64,000 bases of DNA, from NCBI GenBank assembly GCA_021904315.1, contig CM038910.1, positions 8,184,001-8,248,000 of the forward strand, in the 5' to 3' direction. Numbering within the stretch: the first letter of the stretch is position 1; every line of letters starts with the position of its first letter. Below are positions 34,778 through 48,135 of the stretch, in pieces. The notes beneath the pieces were generated by a model. It did no database searches and was not told the origin of the DNA. It saw nothing but the letters and a program-made list of their open reading frames with translations. The translations under genes were made by a program, and so were the position numbers. This stretch comes from Sphagnum magellanicum. Taxonomy: Eukaryota > Streptophyta > Sphagnopsida > Sphagnales > Sphagnaceae.

Positions 34778-37700
34778 TTATTCTAGACCCTAATGATTTG
34801 GCTCTTAAACCTTTAACCATTCAAACCCCAAATTGATCAAACCCCATATACATCATAAGCACTATTTTTTTGGCCATATACCTCATAAACATTGTTTTTT
34901 TGGGGATGAATTATCCTTTTCTCGTCAAAAAAATCCAGGAAATTTTAGACAATGTCATTTTCTAATTTAATTTCAACCAATTTTGCTATTTTGAGACAAA
35001 TTTTGAGGAAATTTGAACATCATAGATATGGAAAAATGAAACACTATTAAGTTTCAAAATAAAACAATAATTTTTAGAGGGTGAATTTGCCTACCGTTAG
35101 TTAGAAATTGGAAATATATGAAAATAGATATGAAAAGATTGGAAATCCTTGGTTTGTCTATGTGAATTCTTGAAGATAAGAGCACCAAAAAGGAAGAAGC
35201 CAGAGTTTCTAGACTAGATCCATGTGGTCAAGAAAGAAGCTATGTATTAACCTAACTATTTTAATATCAATCCAATAATTCTTTCTCTAAACCCTTCAAA
35301 TAAATTGTTTTTGTGAAGAAAACATTTCCTCCTCAAGAGTAGTTTATTTCCATATTGAAAAATTCTACATTAATTATGTACTCAAACAAACATGTGTCGA
35401 AGCTACCAAGATATTAAGGTCATTGATACCTAGGCATAAGGCATATACCAAAGGACCTTTGGCCCTTGGGTGACAAATTTAATTTTGTGAATTAGACACA
35501 TGTCAATTATTAATGGATTCAATACAAATATCCAACTTGAATTCATTCAATTAAAATACAGTTGGTTGATGCAGACATTCTAACATCACCTTGAAACGTC
35601 TTTCATCTCTAAATATTTTATTCGTTTAAAAAAATAAGGAACTTGAACAAATTGAAATACCCAAAGTTCAAGGGCCAAAGCTCCCATTGATTTTGTTTAA
35701 CCAAAAAAAACCCCACATGTCAACATGCACAAAAACATCTTATAAATTTGTTGATGTTCCAAGAAGAAAATTGTGCACAAGAAATCACATTGTAAGTGTC
35801 TCAAACCCTAATGTAATTGGAGTCATGTGTCTCCAATTTGTTGCCAGCATTAACTAAATGGGACATAAATTGCAAACCTTTTTGTCTTTTTTGGTTGCTC
35901 CTCCAACCCGTTACCATTGGGTTTCTAGATGTTCTTATGCTTTTGGAAAATATCAGACACTCCACAAGCTCCATATACTCCAATGAATGAATGAACATTC
36001 CACAAATAGAATATGTGGAAGAACCACATGCTTTGCTCATTGAAAAACATATGGAGATCCAAGTTGTCCTTCAAAATTTTGAAGAAATCTTTTGGACATT
36101 TTTTTCCAACAAAGATTGGGAAAATTTTGGAATTTACTATTTTACATCACAATTTATTTTTTAAAGGGAAGGGGGGGTTAGGGGGGGACCTTGTTGTGTG
36201 TGATGATAACACTATTACATGCTTTTAGATTTTAATCACCAAAAATATTTTTTTCTTGTATTTTCCATGACAACACCCACAATTATGAGCACATCCAAAA
36301 ATCATGAAGCGAAAACAAAGAAAAGGCTGGCATGCAAGGTTATGTTTGGGTGGAAAAACTTCTCCCCACCCAGAAACAATTAAAAATGATTGTAGCAGAA
36401 TGTATTTAAACAAATAAAATAAGGTACCTACTTAGGCACTGAAAGGGGGGTTAGAAAAAAGTAGGTAGGTAGGAGGTACTTGCTTTGGGGGGGGGGGGGG
36501 GAGGAAGGCAATCATAATTTGGGTGATCATTATTAAATCCATAGGTCACAATAGCCATAGTAGATGTTGTCCTTCCCTCAATAGCCAAGGAATCCTTCCC
36601 TAAATTCATGGGATCTTTTTTTGGTCCACCCACACAGGAGCAAGGTATTGTTGTTTTTGGTTGAACAACTTACAGTGGGGAAAAAAATGTTTGCCACATG
36701 GAATAACAACAAAACAAATAAACCCTCAAGGAGAATGGAGTTGAAAAACACCTTGTCATGGTCATGTGAAAAGTACCTTGAACGGACTACCACTTGTGTT
36801 GTAGTTGGTATACCATAGAGACCTTTTTTTGAATGACCATCGGATTAGGAGTTAAAGGCTATGTCAACTTAGGAAATGTTCCAATTGGCAATTTGCCGTC
36901 CTTGGGAGGTTCTCAATGGCCAAATGTGACGAAAAATGGGCAAAATTCGTTGGGTTTCAAAACAGAGATTTTGTCCATCTGTGAAATGTTGCTACCCACA
37001 AAAATTCTTACATAATTTCTAGTTCTTCATGCTCTAGAAGTGCATGGAAAGTCCAAAATTGAACTACATAACCAAATGCCATCTAGATTTAAACCAAGGT
37101 TTGAATGCCGCACTTTGGTCTATCATGGAACCACCTGGTGGGAATTCTTTTAGTATAGTTGGAAGGCATTTTGGGAGGTTCGATTTGAATTTTTTCAATA
37201 GAAGACTTATGCTTAGAAGGGTTTAAAGCTTCAAATATCATTTTTTTTCCCAATAGGTGTTACACCAATGCATAGAGGGCTTAGTAAGGTGTTTGTGTGG
37301 TACTTTATCAAAGAATACACAACTTCTCCCCTTTAAAACTTTTTTAAAGTACGAAAGCACATATTGATGACCATTAATATTTTATAGAGAAGAACTTAGA
37401 GATTGTAAGCAATGGATTCCTTTTGCAAGAGACAATTGATCTTAGTTTGTTTAGGGGTTGTATTAGTTGTTTGATACAATTCCTTTATATTGGGGTTGAA
37501 AAAATATTAGCTAGAATTAAAAACACATATGGGTTATGTTTTGGGTGACAACATTTAGGGAATCACATGGCGAAGGAATGAGTTGTGTGATTCATGGATG
37601 CCCTTTGAGAATAGTTTCTTTGAAGCGGACATGCAAATGGAATTAAATATAATGTAACACCAAGTTGGTTGCATTTCTTCATAAAAATACACTACGTTTA

Positions 37701-39612
37701 AGACATGACAAACAATTTTATGTATGTTTTTTAGATTACTTGTTGTAAATTGGAATTTCATTGTATTATAAGTTTATTTTATTTATTCATGATAAGTGGA
37801 AGGAATGAAAACCTTACCATTTTTGCATGGTTGGTATGCGCATTTGAGACAATTATATATTTTATATTTTGAAATCCTTTTGCTTAATTTAGCAGTGTTA
37901 AAAAAAATACTCATGTTTTTCAATAAAGCCTTTCAAGCATGTTCAAGATCTCATCAATGGGTGACATTTTCTTTTAGAAGCCTTCCACATACTTGTTATG
38001 CAAAGTAATGCAAGCTTGTGGATTAATGTGCTTAAGCTCCCTATTATTTTCCCCACAACTTGGTTGCCATTATCATGTTGAAGGTTATTAGTCTCTTTGG
38101 GTTTTAGGAATACAAGTTTATAATCTTTAGTTGCCCTTCCTAGAATTTGATCTAGTAGTGACATACCTTGTGGCAAGAGGAGGATAAAGTTGAGGAAGGT
38201 TGCTTGTCTATTCTTGATTTCCTATTGGCATTATCAACCTTTGATGTTATAAATTTTCTTTAAACATTTTCATAACTACAAATCAATGCATATTTATCAC
38301 TAGACCCTATCTAAATAAAAATTTAAACTATAATGAGAAACTTGCAATTCTTGATTTAGGTTGTTCTTAAGGGAAACCCTTAAATGGACAATTGTAAAAG
38401 ACTTCTTGGATTTTCATGCTCCCTTCTATATGTCATGGTGTTCCCCTAATTAAAGCTCTACCAATTTGTTCACTTTTCAACAATGATGGAACCAAGAAGT
38501 AAATATGCCCAATCATGGTATTTACTTTGGATATTTAGAAAAACTATGATCACAATCAAACACATTTGTTATCCAAGGCTTCATATTTTCTTTAAATCAA
38601 TCCATCAAAGTCTTATTGATTCATATATATAAGTGTAGTGAATTGACCTATTTTCTAAGCCATTTAACACTTCAATGGTCTCTAGTTCTTAATGGTAAAA
38701 AACTCCTTATAAAATAAACAAATGTGAATATGCTCACATTTAAAATTGTTCTTCAATTTCAATCACCATAAATCAAATGTCAACATGGGGTGCCAAGTTC
38801 TAATGCGTGAATTTACATTGACAATCTTTCTCTTTGAAATCTACAAACCATAAGCACTTGAGTAAACACAATATAGGATTAGAATCCATAAATTGTGATA
38901 TTATGAAATTTTTAGAAATATAGGTGAATGAGAACAAAAGGTTTTCCCTTACTTTTTAAATGCTTAAACTGAAGTTGAAGATTTGGATTGAAAGTCACAA
39001 ATAACCAACACTAGTAGCAATAAGATATACCAAGGGTTGTTCTAAAACCTAAGATGATCATAGGATTTAGAAAAGAACCATTGTTGGGTGGTTCTTTACT
39101 TTTATGAAAAACCTTTGATTGTTATTAAAAATAAATTAACTATTTCAGTTCTAGTTCTAGTTCCACAAGAATGAAATCAAGAATTCAATCCAATTCTTGG
39201 TTTATTTTTCAACCCAAAAAAGTTGGTGTAGATTCCAAACCTAGACCATAATTGATGATTGATATTAGGTTAACATATAATAAAATAGGTTTATGATGTG
39301 ATGCATAAATTTTAATCAAATTCTCAAAACACATCAAAATATTTTTTTAGCCAAAAAGTGAAATACAAGAAAAACATTGAGGAGAATATTATATCCCTCC
39401 ATTTTTGGTTCATTGAAATTTTTAATCATTTATTTCCACACACAATGAGATGAACATCGCTTCCATCCTGTTCAATCCAATAGAAATGTCAACTTGTCGA
39501 TGCTTAGAATTGTTGTAGGGACTACAACTTATGGACTCTTTACCTAGTTCACATAAATCAATTCAATTTATCACTGTCACTAGAATATTTTTTGGGCTCA
39601 ATATAGCCACTA
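34778..39612. other. AT-rich intergenic
   Basis: No domain-bearing frames or RNA genes recognised. A GTAG-rich tract lies near 36,460, next to the G-run at 36,487. Confidence 0.4.
36487..36501 (+). repeat. 15-base poly-G run
   Basis: Fifteen consecutive G, following a GTAGGTAGGTAGG tract. It could form a G-quadruplex or block polymerases. Confidence 0.9.
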
Positions 39613-39760
39613 ATAGGCCTCCCTCAAAAAGGTGAAGGTACCAATGTGGGTGCAGGTTTAACCTGGCCATGCTGACAAGCCTACAACACAACTTCTAACC
39701 TACTTGTAGGCATAAGGTGCCTTGTTGTTTGTGAGGAGGCATTATTAATGTGTACAAGAG
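39613..39760 (+). repeat. dispersed repeat fragment
   Basis: The left half (AGGCCTCCCTCAAAAAGG...CCTGGCCAT) matches the minus strand at 12,195-12,280. The right half (AGGCATAAGGTGCC, GAGGCATTATTAATGTGT) matches the plus strand at 1,245-1,295, so this copy joins two fragments seen separately elsewhere. Confidence 0.55.
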
Positions 39761-41026
39761 TAGATTTCTTTTATGAATGGAACCTACAATCAAAATTTAA
39801 TAATGTGGATTTGAAAGCTCAAATTTGAGGAATGATGGAATGAATATGATGGAGAACAACTTTATTCCTTGTTCATCTTTGACAGCAATCAACATATTTG
39901 GATTGCAAGCAGAATTTGTGTAAGATACCTTAAGGGTGGGTGAATCAAATCAGCCAGCACACTCTTAAGACACACAACTCAACACCATCAATTTCCTTAA
40001 TTACTTGGCCCACTCTCATTCAGAACTCATCATCATTTCCTCACTTGCTAGCAGACTCTGGTATGACTCCTCATTATCATTTTCCCCATTGCTGCTGAAA
40101 TTCTCAACTAAGAAAAATGCAGAATCAAAGATCACCCAACAAAACTTAGTCACAGTATTACCAAGCCACCAGTATGGTTACGATTATGGTTTTTTTTGTG
40201 GTAGTGTTGCTATGTGAGGTAATCATGACAACTGAACTCACAATCCTGTTCAATTCAAATGTTGATAGGAGATAAGAGAATCATCAAACTTGTTAAAATT
40301 TAGATGACCTGTCAAGTTAGAGAGTGGATCTTCATTCAACTCCAACATTTGAAATACAAGGATCGCTCATCTAGATATGGGTCCCACTGAAATTCTCTTC
40401 TCAATTCCCACATTCAAAACTAGCCAGGATCATTCCAATTACAAATCTAGCCATGGTACCTCCCACCTGAAATTCCTTGATCTGGCATTGATCTGTGCAC
40501 CATGCTGATATTTCTTCATGTATGTTTCACAGCTCAACAAATTTCAAGTTTATCTATGATGGTGGACTGGCTATATAGTACACCTATCCCAATCTGCACT
40601 AGACATCAAATGACTGAGTTGAAGGGATTGATATGAATAAATAAAAATACATAACATCAATAATTCTTATCTCCAAGCATGTCAAATCCTTCTGCAAGAT
40701 AGTAGCCTGTTTGCATACTCCCATTACATGCCAGCATTATCTATCACAACAGCACTACTTTCTGCAGTAATTGCTCAATGCAAGTTGCAATTGCCACCAA
40801 AAATTTGGCAATCCTTGAGACTGCTGTGCTTACTTTTATCTGGACTTCTACTGAGCAACAGTCAGAGACACAAAGATCAAAGGATCATGGCTCAGCCATA
40901 GTTTCATGTCATTCCTATGTACACAATCTTCACAGTATGCACATTCAGGAATGTGTTCAAAAGGCTATGGTAAAATACGATAGAGAAATGCTACAGACAT
41001 AGGAAGCACAAGACAGACTGCTGCCA
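39761..41026. other. 3' flank of the PPR gene
   Basis: No gene seen. The sequence TTTTTTTTGTGGTAGTG ending at 40,206 resembles a CACTA right terminus read from the plus strand, but no partner with a matching 3-bp duplication was found. Confidence 0.3.
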
Positions 41027-43790
41027 TCACCAATAGTCCATGCAAGAACAGACCCCATCCTGAAAGTGATGAACGCGATTTGCATCCCTCACCATGATTG
41101 TTCTCCCAACTATTTTTGAAATGAACTTTGTCGAAGTGTGGCAATCACTGCAAACTCTCAGATTCTTGATTATATGCAGTGGAGTACCAGGAGCTGTGTT
41201 GATGAGCCCAAATGCAATGGCCAGCTTCTCACTATGGTGACACAAATGAAACATCTTTTCTTCTTCCTCCATGTCATGCAGCATAAACTTAGTATCTGGC
41301 ACATACCCTGGCATCATGCATCAGCCCTGACAATCTCTTCAGTTCTGCATGGATTTCAGTGATCTGAGGGTGTTCTTGATCACTTACTACAAATGTATGC
41401 ACCTTATTATTCACTTCAATCCAGGTGCGACATGGTCGTTTCTTCACACCTCTTTCCTTTCTCTGCTGTTCAACATCCTTACTGAGATCCTGGTTGCCAG
41501 CAGCAGCATATATGTTAGAAAGCAGCACATAACCTGTGGCATTTTCAGGCTCCAGTTCAATAACTTGTTTCGCAACACGTTCTGCCATCTCCACATTACC
41601 ATGAATTCTGCAAGAACCAAGCAAGGCCCTCCACACAGCCACATTTGGGTTATAGGGCATTGCCTTGATCACATCCTCTGCCTCCTGCAGATGTCCAGCA
41701 CGGCCAAGAAGGTCAACTACACAGGTATAGTGTTCCAATTTTGCAGAAATCTTGTGAATTGTGCTCATGGAAGCATAACAGCACAGGCCTTCTACAACCA
41801 AACCTGCATGGCTACAAGCTGACAGAAGACAAATAAAAGTGACATCATTTGGTTGTACACCTTCTTCACACATCTGCTCAAATTTTTTGATAACTTCCTT
41901 CCCATGCCCATGCATCGCATATCCTCCAAGTAAGGCATTCCAAGAGACTACATCATGTGATGGCAACTTGTTGAACACTCTGCAAGCATCTTCCATGCTT
42001 CCACATTTGGCATACATGTCAACCAGGCTGGTACCCACAAAGACATTCGAATCCCACCCATTTTCGATAATCTGCTCATGAGCAGACCTGCCTTCTTCAA
42101 TTGCCAGTACACTAGCACATGCATTCAGCACCCCTACCAAAGTGATAGAGTTTGGTTGCACACCTTCCTGTTCCATTTGGTGAAATAGTTCCAATGCCTT
42201 TTGCCCCTCCCCACATTTCACATGTCCAGATATCATTGCATTCCAAGTGATCACATCACGTGAAGCCATATTTTTGAACACTTTGCAAGCATCCTCCAGA
42301 ATCCCACATTTTGTATACATGTCAATCAGGCTATTGCCCACAATGATATCTGAATCCCACCCACGTTCAATAATCTGCCTATGAGCATGCTTACCCTCCT
42401 CAAGTGCAACAACATTGGCACATGCATTCAGCAACCCCACAAAACTCCTAAGGTCTGGCTGCACACCTTGCTTTTGCATTTCTTGAAATAGTTCCAATGC
42501 CTTTTGCCCTTGTCCACATTTTACATGTCCAAATATCATAGTATTCCAAAGGACCACATCAAGTGAAGGCATCTTCTTGAAAACTTTGAAAGCATCCTGC
42601 ATGCTTCCACATTTTGCATACATGTGAACCAGGCTTTTCATCAGGAAGACATCTGACTCCCAACCTCTTTGAATTATCTGCTCATGAACATCCCTGCCCT
42701 CTTTCAGGGCAACTACACTAGCACATGCATTCAGCACTCCCCCCAAAGTAACAGGATCTGGCGTCAAACCTTCCTCTTGCATTTGTTGAAACAATTCCAG
42801 TGCCTTCTGTCCTTGCCCACATTTCACATGTCCCAATAACAATGCATTCCAAGAAACCACATTTCGTGAAGACATCTTGTTAAACACTCTCCAAGCATCC
42901 TCTATGCTCCCACACTTCGTATACATGTCAACCAAGCTATTCCCCACAAAAGTGACGGATTCAAAACCACTTCGAACGATCTGCTCATGAACAGACCTGC
43001 CCTCTTCGAGTGCGACAAGGCTCGCACAAGCATTCAGCACTCCCACAAAAGTGAAAGAGTCTGGTCGCACACCCCCCGCTTGCATTTTTCGAAACAGTTC
43101 CAGTGCCTTGCGCCCTTCCCCGCACTTCACATGTCCCAATATCATGGCCGTCCAAGTGACCACATCTCGATGCAGCAGCTTATTGAACACACTCTGAGCA
43201 TCCTCCATGGTTCCACATTTGGCATACATGTCAACCAAGCAGCTCCCCACAAAGACATCAGCCTCACAACCACATTGAATTATCTGTTTATGAGCCTGCC
43301 TGCCCTCTTCAAGTGCTTGTAAACCAGCACATGCATTGAGCACCGGAACAAAAGTGAATCTGTCAAGAGTCATGCCTTTTTGTTGCATTTCATGGAATAG
43401 CTCAATGGCCGTCTCATAATCCCCGGCCTTGACATATCTTGCAAGTCGTCTATTCCATGAAAACATATCCAAATCTACAGTCCCTAGTGGCAAGGCGGCC
43501 AGTTTTTCTCCCACCCATGAAGGGTTTAGTGCGTCCCCAAGCCACAGTGCGCCTTGCGCTTTCTTATGCTTGAAATCTGGATACCTTACATTCACTTTCT
43601 CAGGTCTACAATCCCACCACTGAGAAGGATCGGAAAAGAATTCCCGCCAAAGTTTCTCTCTCTGGCGTGATGCTGTTACTCCAACCATTCCACCCCAAGA
43701 AGTTGCTATCGCTCTGCGGCTACAAGCCATTAGATATCCTACCCGTCGCGAGTCGAGGATGATGCGACGAAGGCGCACTGCGATAACCAT
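41027..43790 (-). CDS. PDF-PPR(PLS)-E-DYW protein with a frameshift before the DYW domain
   Basis: PLS-class PPR proteins bind organellar RNA, and DYW domains deaminate cytidine in RNA editing. Frame 1 (43,790 to 41,289, 833 codons) holds an Arg/Ser-rich N-terminus suited to an organelle transit peptide; an OSB-type PDF motif at residues 54-93 ([29 protein letters not shown]); five nearly identical PPR triplets of about 101 residues from residue 144; and E1/E2 motifs from about 649. It ends in a stop just after LSGLMHDA. A second frame (41,309 to 41,027) continues immediately with PGYVPDTKF, the HSE and CSDCH zinc/catalytic motifs and terminal CSCMDYW. One extra base at 41,310-41,311 (GCCAGG for expected GCAGG) explains the break; without it the protein would be about 920 residues. 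It is intronless, as is usual for PPR genes. A TAA lies in frame nine bases before the ATG. Assembly error, recent pseudogene or a truncated E-class protein are all possible. Confidence 0.9.
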
Positions 43791-44365
43791 GACGAGTTAA
43801 AAACTCGAAACGAAAAGAAAACTTTGAAATCACTTTATCGGTACCCCAACGGCGTCAAAAAATCTACCCCCGAGAGAGTAGCAATGTAAGGAATTAATCT
43901 TTCTCGAAATACAATTACATGATCATGAGAACTTTGCCCTTAGCAGCAACACCATCACAGTAAACTCTATAGAATCGCTTGAAATTCAACAGCAAACTGT
44001 CTAGCAGCGTACCCCCGCCTATCCACCCACCGCTCAACTTGTGCAGCTCCAGATCTCTCACCCTCAGAACGTGCTCTTCTTCAATTAAAAACAAGTTCTA
44101 CCGCCAACGAGCCAACGGGCCAGCAAACCAACAACCATCGGGAACATCAACATCCGCCGCCATTGAGCTTCATTATGAGGCTGCAGAAAAAGAGCGTCAG
44201 AAACACAAAAGCAACACAAAAACCAAGATAATGAAAGATCTCCAAAATTGTTGTGACTTCTCCATTGCAGCTGGCTTTCACGATCCCCAAAACCTAAGAA
44301 TAATAGGCTACCTGGTTACTGGAGAACGAGAGGGGGCAGCAGAAGAGGCAAGAGGACTGACTCAA

Positions 44366-44403
<38 letters not shown>

Positions 44404-44430
44404 CTCTTTAGGGCAAACTGCTTAGTTTCC
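43791..44430. promoter_or_regulatory. PPR gene upstream region with (CT)n tract
   Basis: Contains the putative minus-strand 5' leader and promoter. A (CT)14 run lies at 44,369-44,396, read as GA repeats in the direction of the PPR gene; such tracts are common in plant 5' regions. A 148-codon plus-strand frame at 43,979 ends inside the CT run (Ser-Leu repeats) and has no recognisable domain. Confidence 0.4.
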
Positions 44431-47400
44431 AACAATTCATTGGCCAATAATCATGAATTATATATTGGCAAATGAAACTCATTTTTTTCCTTTCGAAGGG
44501 GAGTGGAAACAACCATATTTCAAGTTGGAGAGATTCAAATTAGAAGGTAAGACATAAATTTTTTCCTTCATTTGCTAAAATTCTTAATTTCTTGAGTTTT
44601 GATTTTTAATTCATAGTTAATTCATCTAAAATTATTTTTGTATAATTATCAAGGTTATGTGTAAGGTTTTGTAGTTGAGGTTGAAGCTCTTTTGAAAGTG
44701 ATGATACATGTTTGGGGTTTAGTCTATAATAATATTTAGGTTTTTTAATTTTTATTTGGAGTTATGGTTTGATTTAGGGTTGGAAAGCTTTGCAAGGAGA
44801 ATGTCATCACTTTGAACCATAAACATGTAAAACCAAACATTAATTACATTTCAAGTTATAGCTTTCATTAATGTGACTACACTCACACCATGGTTAAAAA
44901 ACCTTAAATTGTAGCCTTGAAATTTTATATCAAACCTTAAGAAATAGATATTTTATAATTCCTTTCATTTCGTGAAAATGTGTTTGAGGTTCAAATGTAA
45001 TTCTTTGTTAAAGTTTGATCTACAAGTGTGATTACAACATTGATTTCAACATTACCCATGGAATCTTCAATTAAGTTATTTTAGTATCTAAAATTAGATT
45101 TGGAACCAACCAACACTAATCACTATAAGTGTTGAAAAAGAAAATCTTACACCAAACCTTTGTAAAATATCAAATGGTTATTTATAGTTCAAGGAATTGT
45201 TGAGACCTAGTTTTCAAACACCCAAACCTAGGTGGTTCTTTAACTTCAAAGACTTAGAAAGGGAGGCTCTTTAATTATCTATTCTTTTATATGCCCAAAC
45301 TAGTTGGTTTTTTCCTCAATAAACAAATACTTGTGCAACATTTGACTAACACCTTGTAAGTTCTTTGCAAGGTCATGGTTGTTATTTAATGGGTGTGTAT
45401 TTGTCAAAGAACCAAAGACATATATACTTGGCTACACAAGCAATTAAACCCATGCCCTTGGTTCATATTTTCCTAGCATAAAATTGTAAAAAAAACTTGA
45501 ATGGTTTTTTAAATCTGGTTTTTTTAACAAACCTAGAGTTGATTATTATCTCAAAAATCATATACCCACCCGACATTAGTTACTACTTTATGGAATTTTG
45601 GTTGCTTCAAATAGCTTGCCTTGTTCATAAGTAGTTACGGAAGATGTTCCATTTATAAGACATAACATTATGTAAGTACATTTTCCACTATACATAACTT
45701 AGTTATGCAAAAACATATTTTACAAAAACTCAAAATTGGGTTAGGCCATTTATTATAATGGACACCTCATTTTGCAATGAAAACATGCCCATGATGCATA
45801 TACTTATAAGATAGTATTTCCCCATGCTATGTTTATGTGAAAGATATGGGATACCTTCCCTTGAGTCAATGAAGGAGGTTAGTCAAGCAAATATTTATTT
45901 GGACTTGATTTTTAAGGATCGTTGATTTTATTATATATTTTCTTTTTATGGACTTGATTGATAAACTCCATATGTTTGGAGGAATATGGAGGTCATAATG
46001 ATGGGAATAAAAGACATCAAGAGTTCCCCAAGTCTAAATTACTTGTTAAGAGCAACATTTAACTTGACAAAGCATCTAAAGAAGAAGGCACAAATGTAAC
46101 TTCACCCTTTACATATGACTTTTTGACCTTTGCTCCTTAAGATTACATCATCCTTCTTCAATATTGATGGTTGAAAGCAACTTGTGTATTATTGCCATTT
46201 CCAATTTGGTCTTATTATCTTCCAACATACAAAACGCAAATTTTTTTGAAGATGACATTTATGAAAATAGTCAAATTAAACCTTTATTGTAACAAAATAA
46301 TAGAACATTTTTGGGGCCATAGAAGTTATCATGATTTCATTTTAGGCCTATAAATCATAACAAATCCTATTTTGCTTGATTTGGTAAATCATTCCTTTCA
46401 AAGCACTCACCAAAGTGGGTTCCTATTATTAATGTTTCTAGATTTGTACCTATTCACAATATTTTGAAAAACCTTTTGTATTAAACTAGGGTTCCGATAA
46501 CCTTTCATAGCCATCCTTGTTTATAATAAACCCATAAGTCGAATTCTTGTATCCACAATCTACAATTCCCCCATTGTCATAAACATACTAAACACATGCG
46601 TAATTCCTCCTTGTCATCACTTGTGAAGTTGGTTTTCATGTGATTTGTTAAGAGTTGAATGTTCTTCTTTTAACTACACGTTAGATCTCATTGACATGTG
46701 TCATTAATATCATCCTTTCCAAAGACAAGTTCATAACATGAACTTTAGATGTTGAAGATTTAGAGATGTATTGCATAGTGACAAAGTTTTTGCCCACTTA
46801 AAAGCCATAGATAGACACACCAACATGAATGTTTTAAAGAATTTTTGTTCATAGATTTGGGAATATTACAATTTTAATTTGAACATTAGCACATTCATTA
46901 CTATTGAATATATTAAAACTCCTACATCCAAAGCTCCTACTTCAATGTTTGGTTCAAATTGAAAATTTGATTTGAAGAGCGAAGCAACATTCCAAAAGCA
47001 TCACAATAATGATTAATGCATTTATGTTATTTAAAAACTAAAATGTTTTATTATTATTATACATCAAGCATGTTAAACACAACAAGGTGATAATTCTTAA
47101 TTTGAAAACTACCGTAGATCTAGGTGTGATTAGTGAAGAAAAATATTCAAGCCACAAGTAAAAATGATTCATATTTGAACCTCAAAATTTCATCTCATCC
47201 AAACTCTATTTGGTCTTAATCAATCATTTCAAATGTAAATCAAAAAGGTTTTTTTTAAGATGTAATGTGTGAGGAAAATTTCAATTTTGAAAAGATGGTT
47301 GAAATATGATTAAGTAAAATCAACTTTCTTCATTAGATATTTCCAATTGCATTTTAGACCTATAATTATGTGCACTCAAATTTCATTTAATAATTAACAT

Positions 47401-48130
47401 ACATTTGATTGTCATCTCACAATTGAATATATGCCCTAAGAACATTTTCATGCCCATGTAACATTCTCCTAATATGACTATTCAAAATATTCATTATTGT
47501 ACTCCAAAATTTGGATGCAATAGAATTTAAAGTATGGTGTTGATGGTAATTGTGATGAATATTTGGTGAAATACATTACAATTGTTGTGCTTTGTCACAA
47601 GCACATTCAACAAACCTTAAATGTGATTATATTTTATTTACATGTGTCAAATGTGCCAATGGGTTATCCATTATACTGCACTTTCCTTTCAGAATTTTTT
47701 TGGAATAATTTGTTATTTTTAGAGTTTTTTTAGCAAAGGATTTAGTGACAATAATCGAACTACAAAGAGGTCGCAAATGATTTGTAGATAAGATGTACGA
47801 TGCCAATTTCACAGCTTGAATTCTCATCTAAAAGTTGGTGGATGTGTCACATTGGAGGTATCAAGTGATATCATATTAAGTGGGTTGCAATCAAGTGAAG
47901 ACTATGTGGTCTAGGGTTGTATCACTATGACTAAGTTTGGTCATGTGCAACAAAGCACAAGTTTCTTTACATTTAACACCATGTCATGTTCCATTAAAGA
48001 ACTAAAGAATGTTACATTATTTTAACAACTATAAAACCAGAAGTTTTATTATAAGGAGCCTTGAGGGAAGTTCAAATGTAAGTTGCATCTTTATTGATAA
48101 TATTTTATGATAGGTTTGTGCATTTTAGAT
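44431..48130. other. AT-rich intergenic, nothing recognised
   Basis: Low-complexity AT-rich DNA with no sustained frames, RNA genes or transposon termini that I can support. Confidence 0.45.
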
Positions 48131-48135
48131 AATGA
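48131..48135 (+). repeat. target site duplication AATGA, left
   Basis: AATGA before the insertion, repeated exactly at 48,951-48,955. Confidence 0.85.

Noticed and set aside
40160-40206. Right end of the CACTA element that begins at 16,414
   Set aside because: The flanking three bases (TTG) do not match CAA, and 24 kb of mixed sequence would lie between.
41306-41316. Intron at the PPR frameshift (donor-like AGG|GTATGT)
   Set aside because: The DYW coding text resumes at once in the next frame, leaving no room for an intron; one extra base explains it better.
41349-43623. Several plus-strand frames inside the PPR gene
   Set aside because: They are antisense shadows of a strongly repetitive coding sequence.
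43979-44425. 148-codon gene divergent from the PPR gene
   Set aside because: Ends in a CT microsatellite, has no domain, and lies in the probable PPR promoter or leader.
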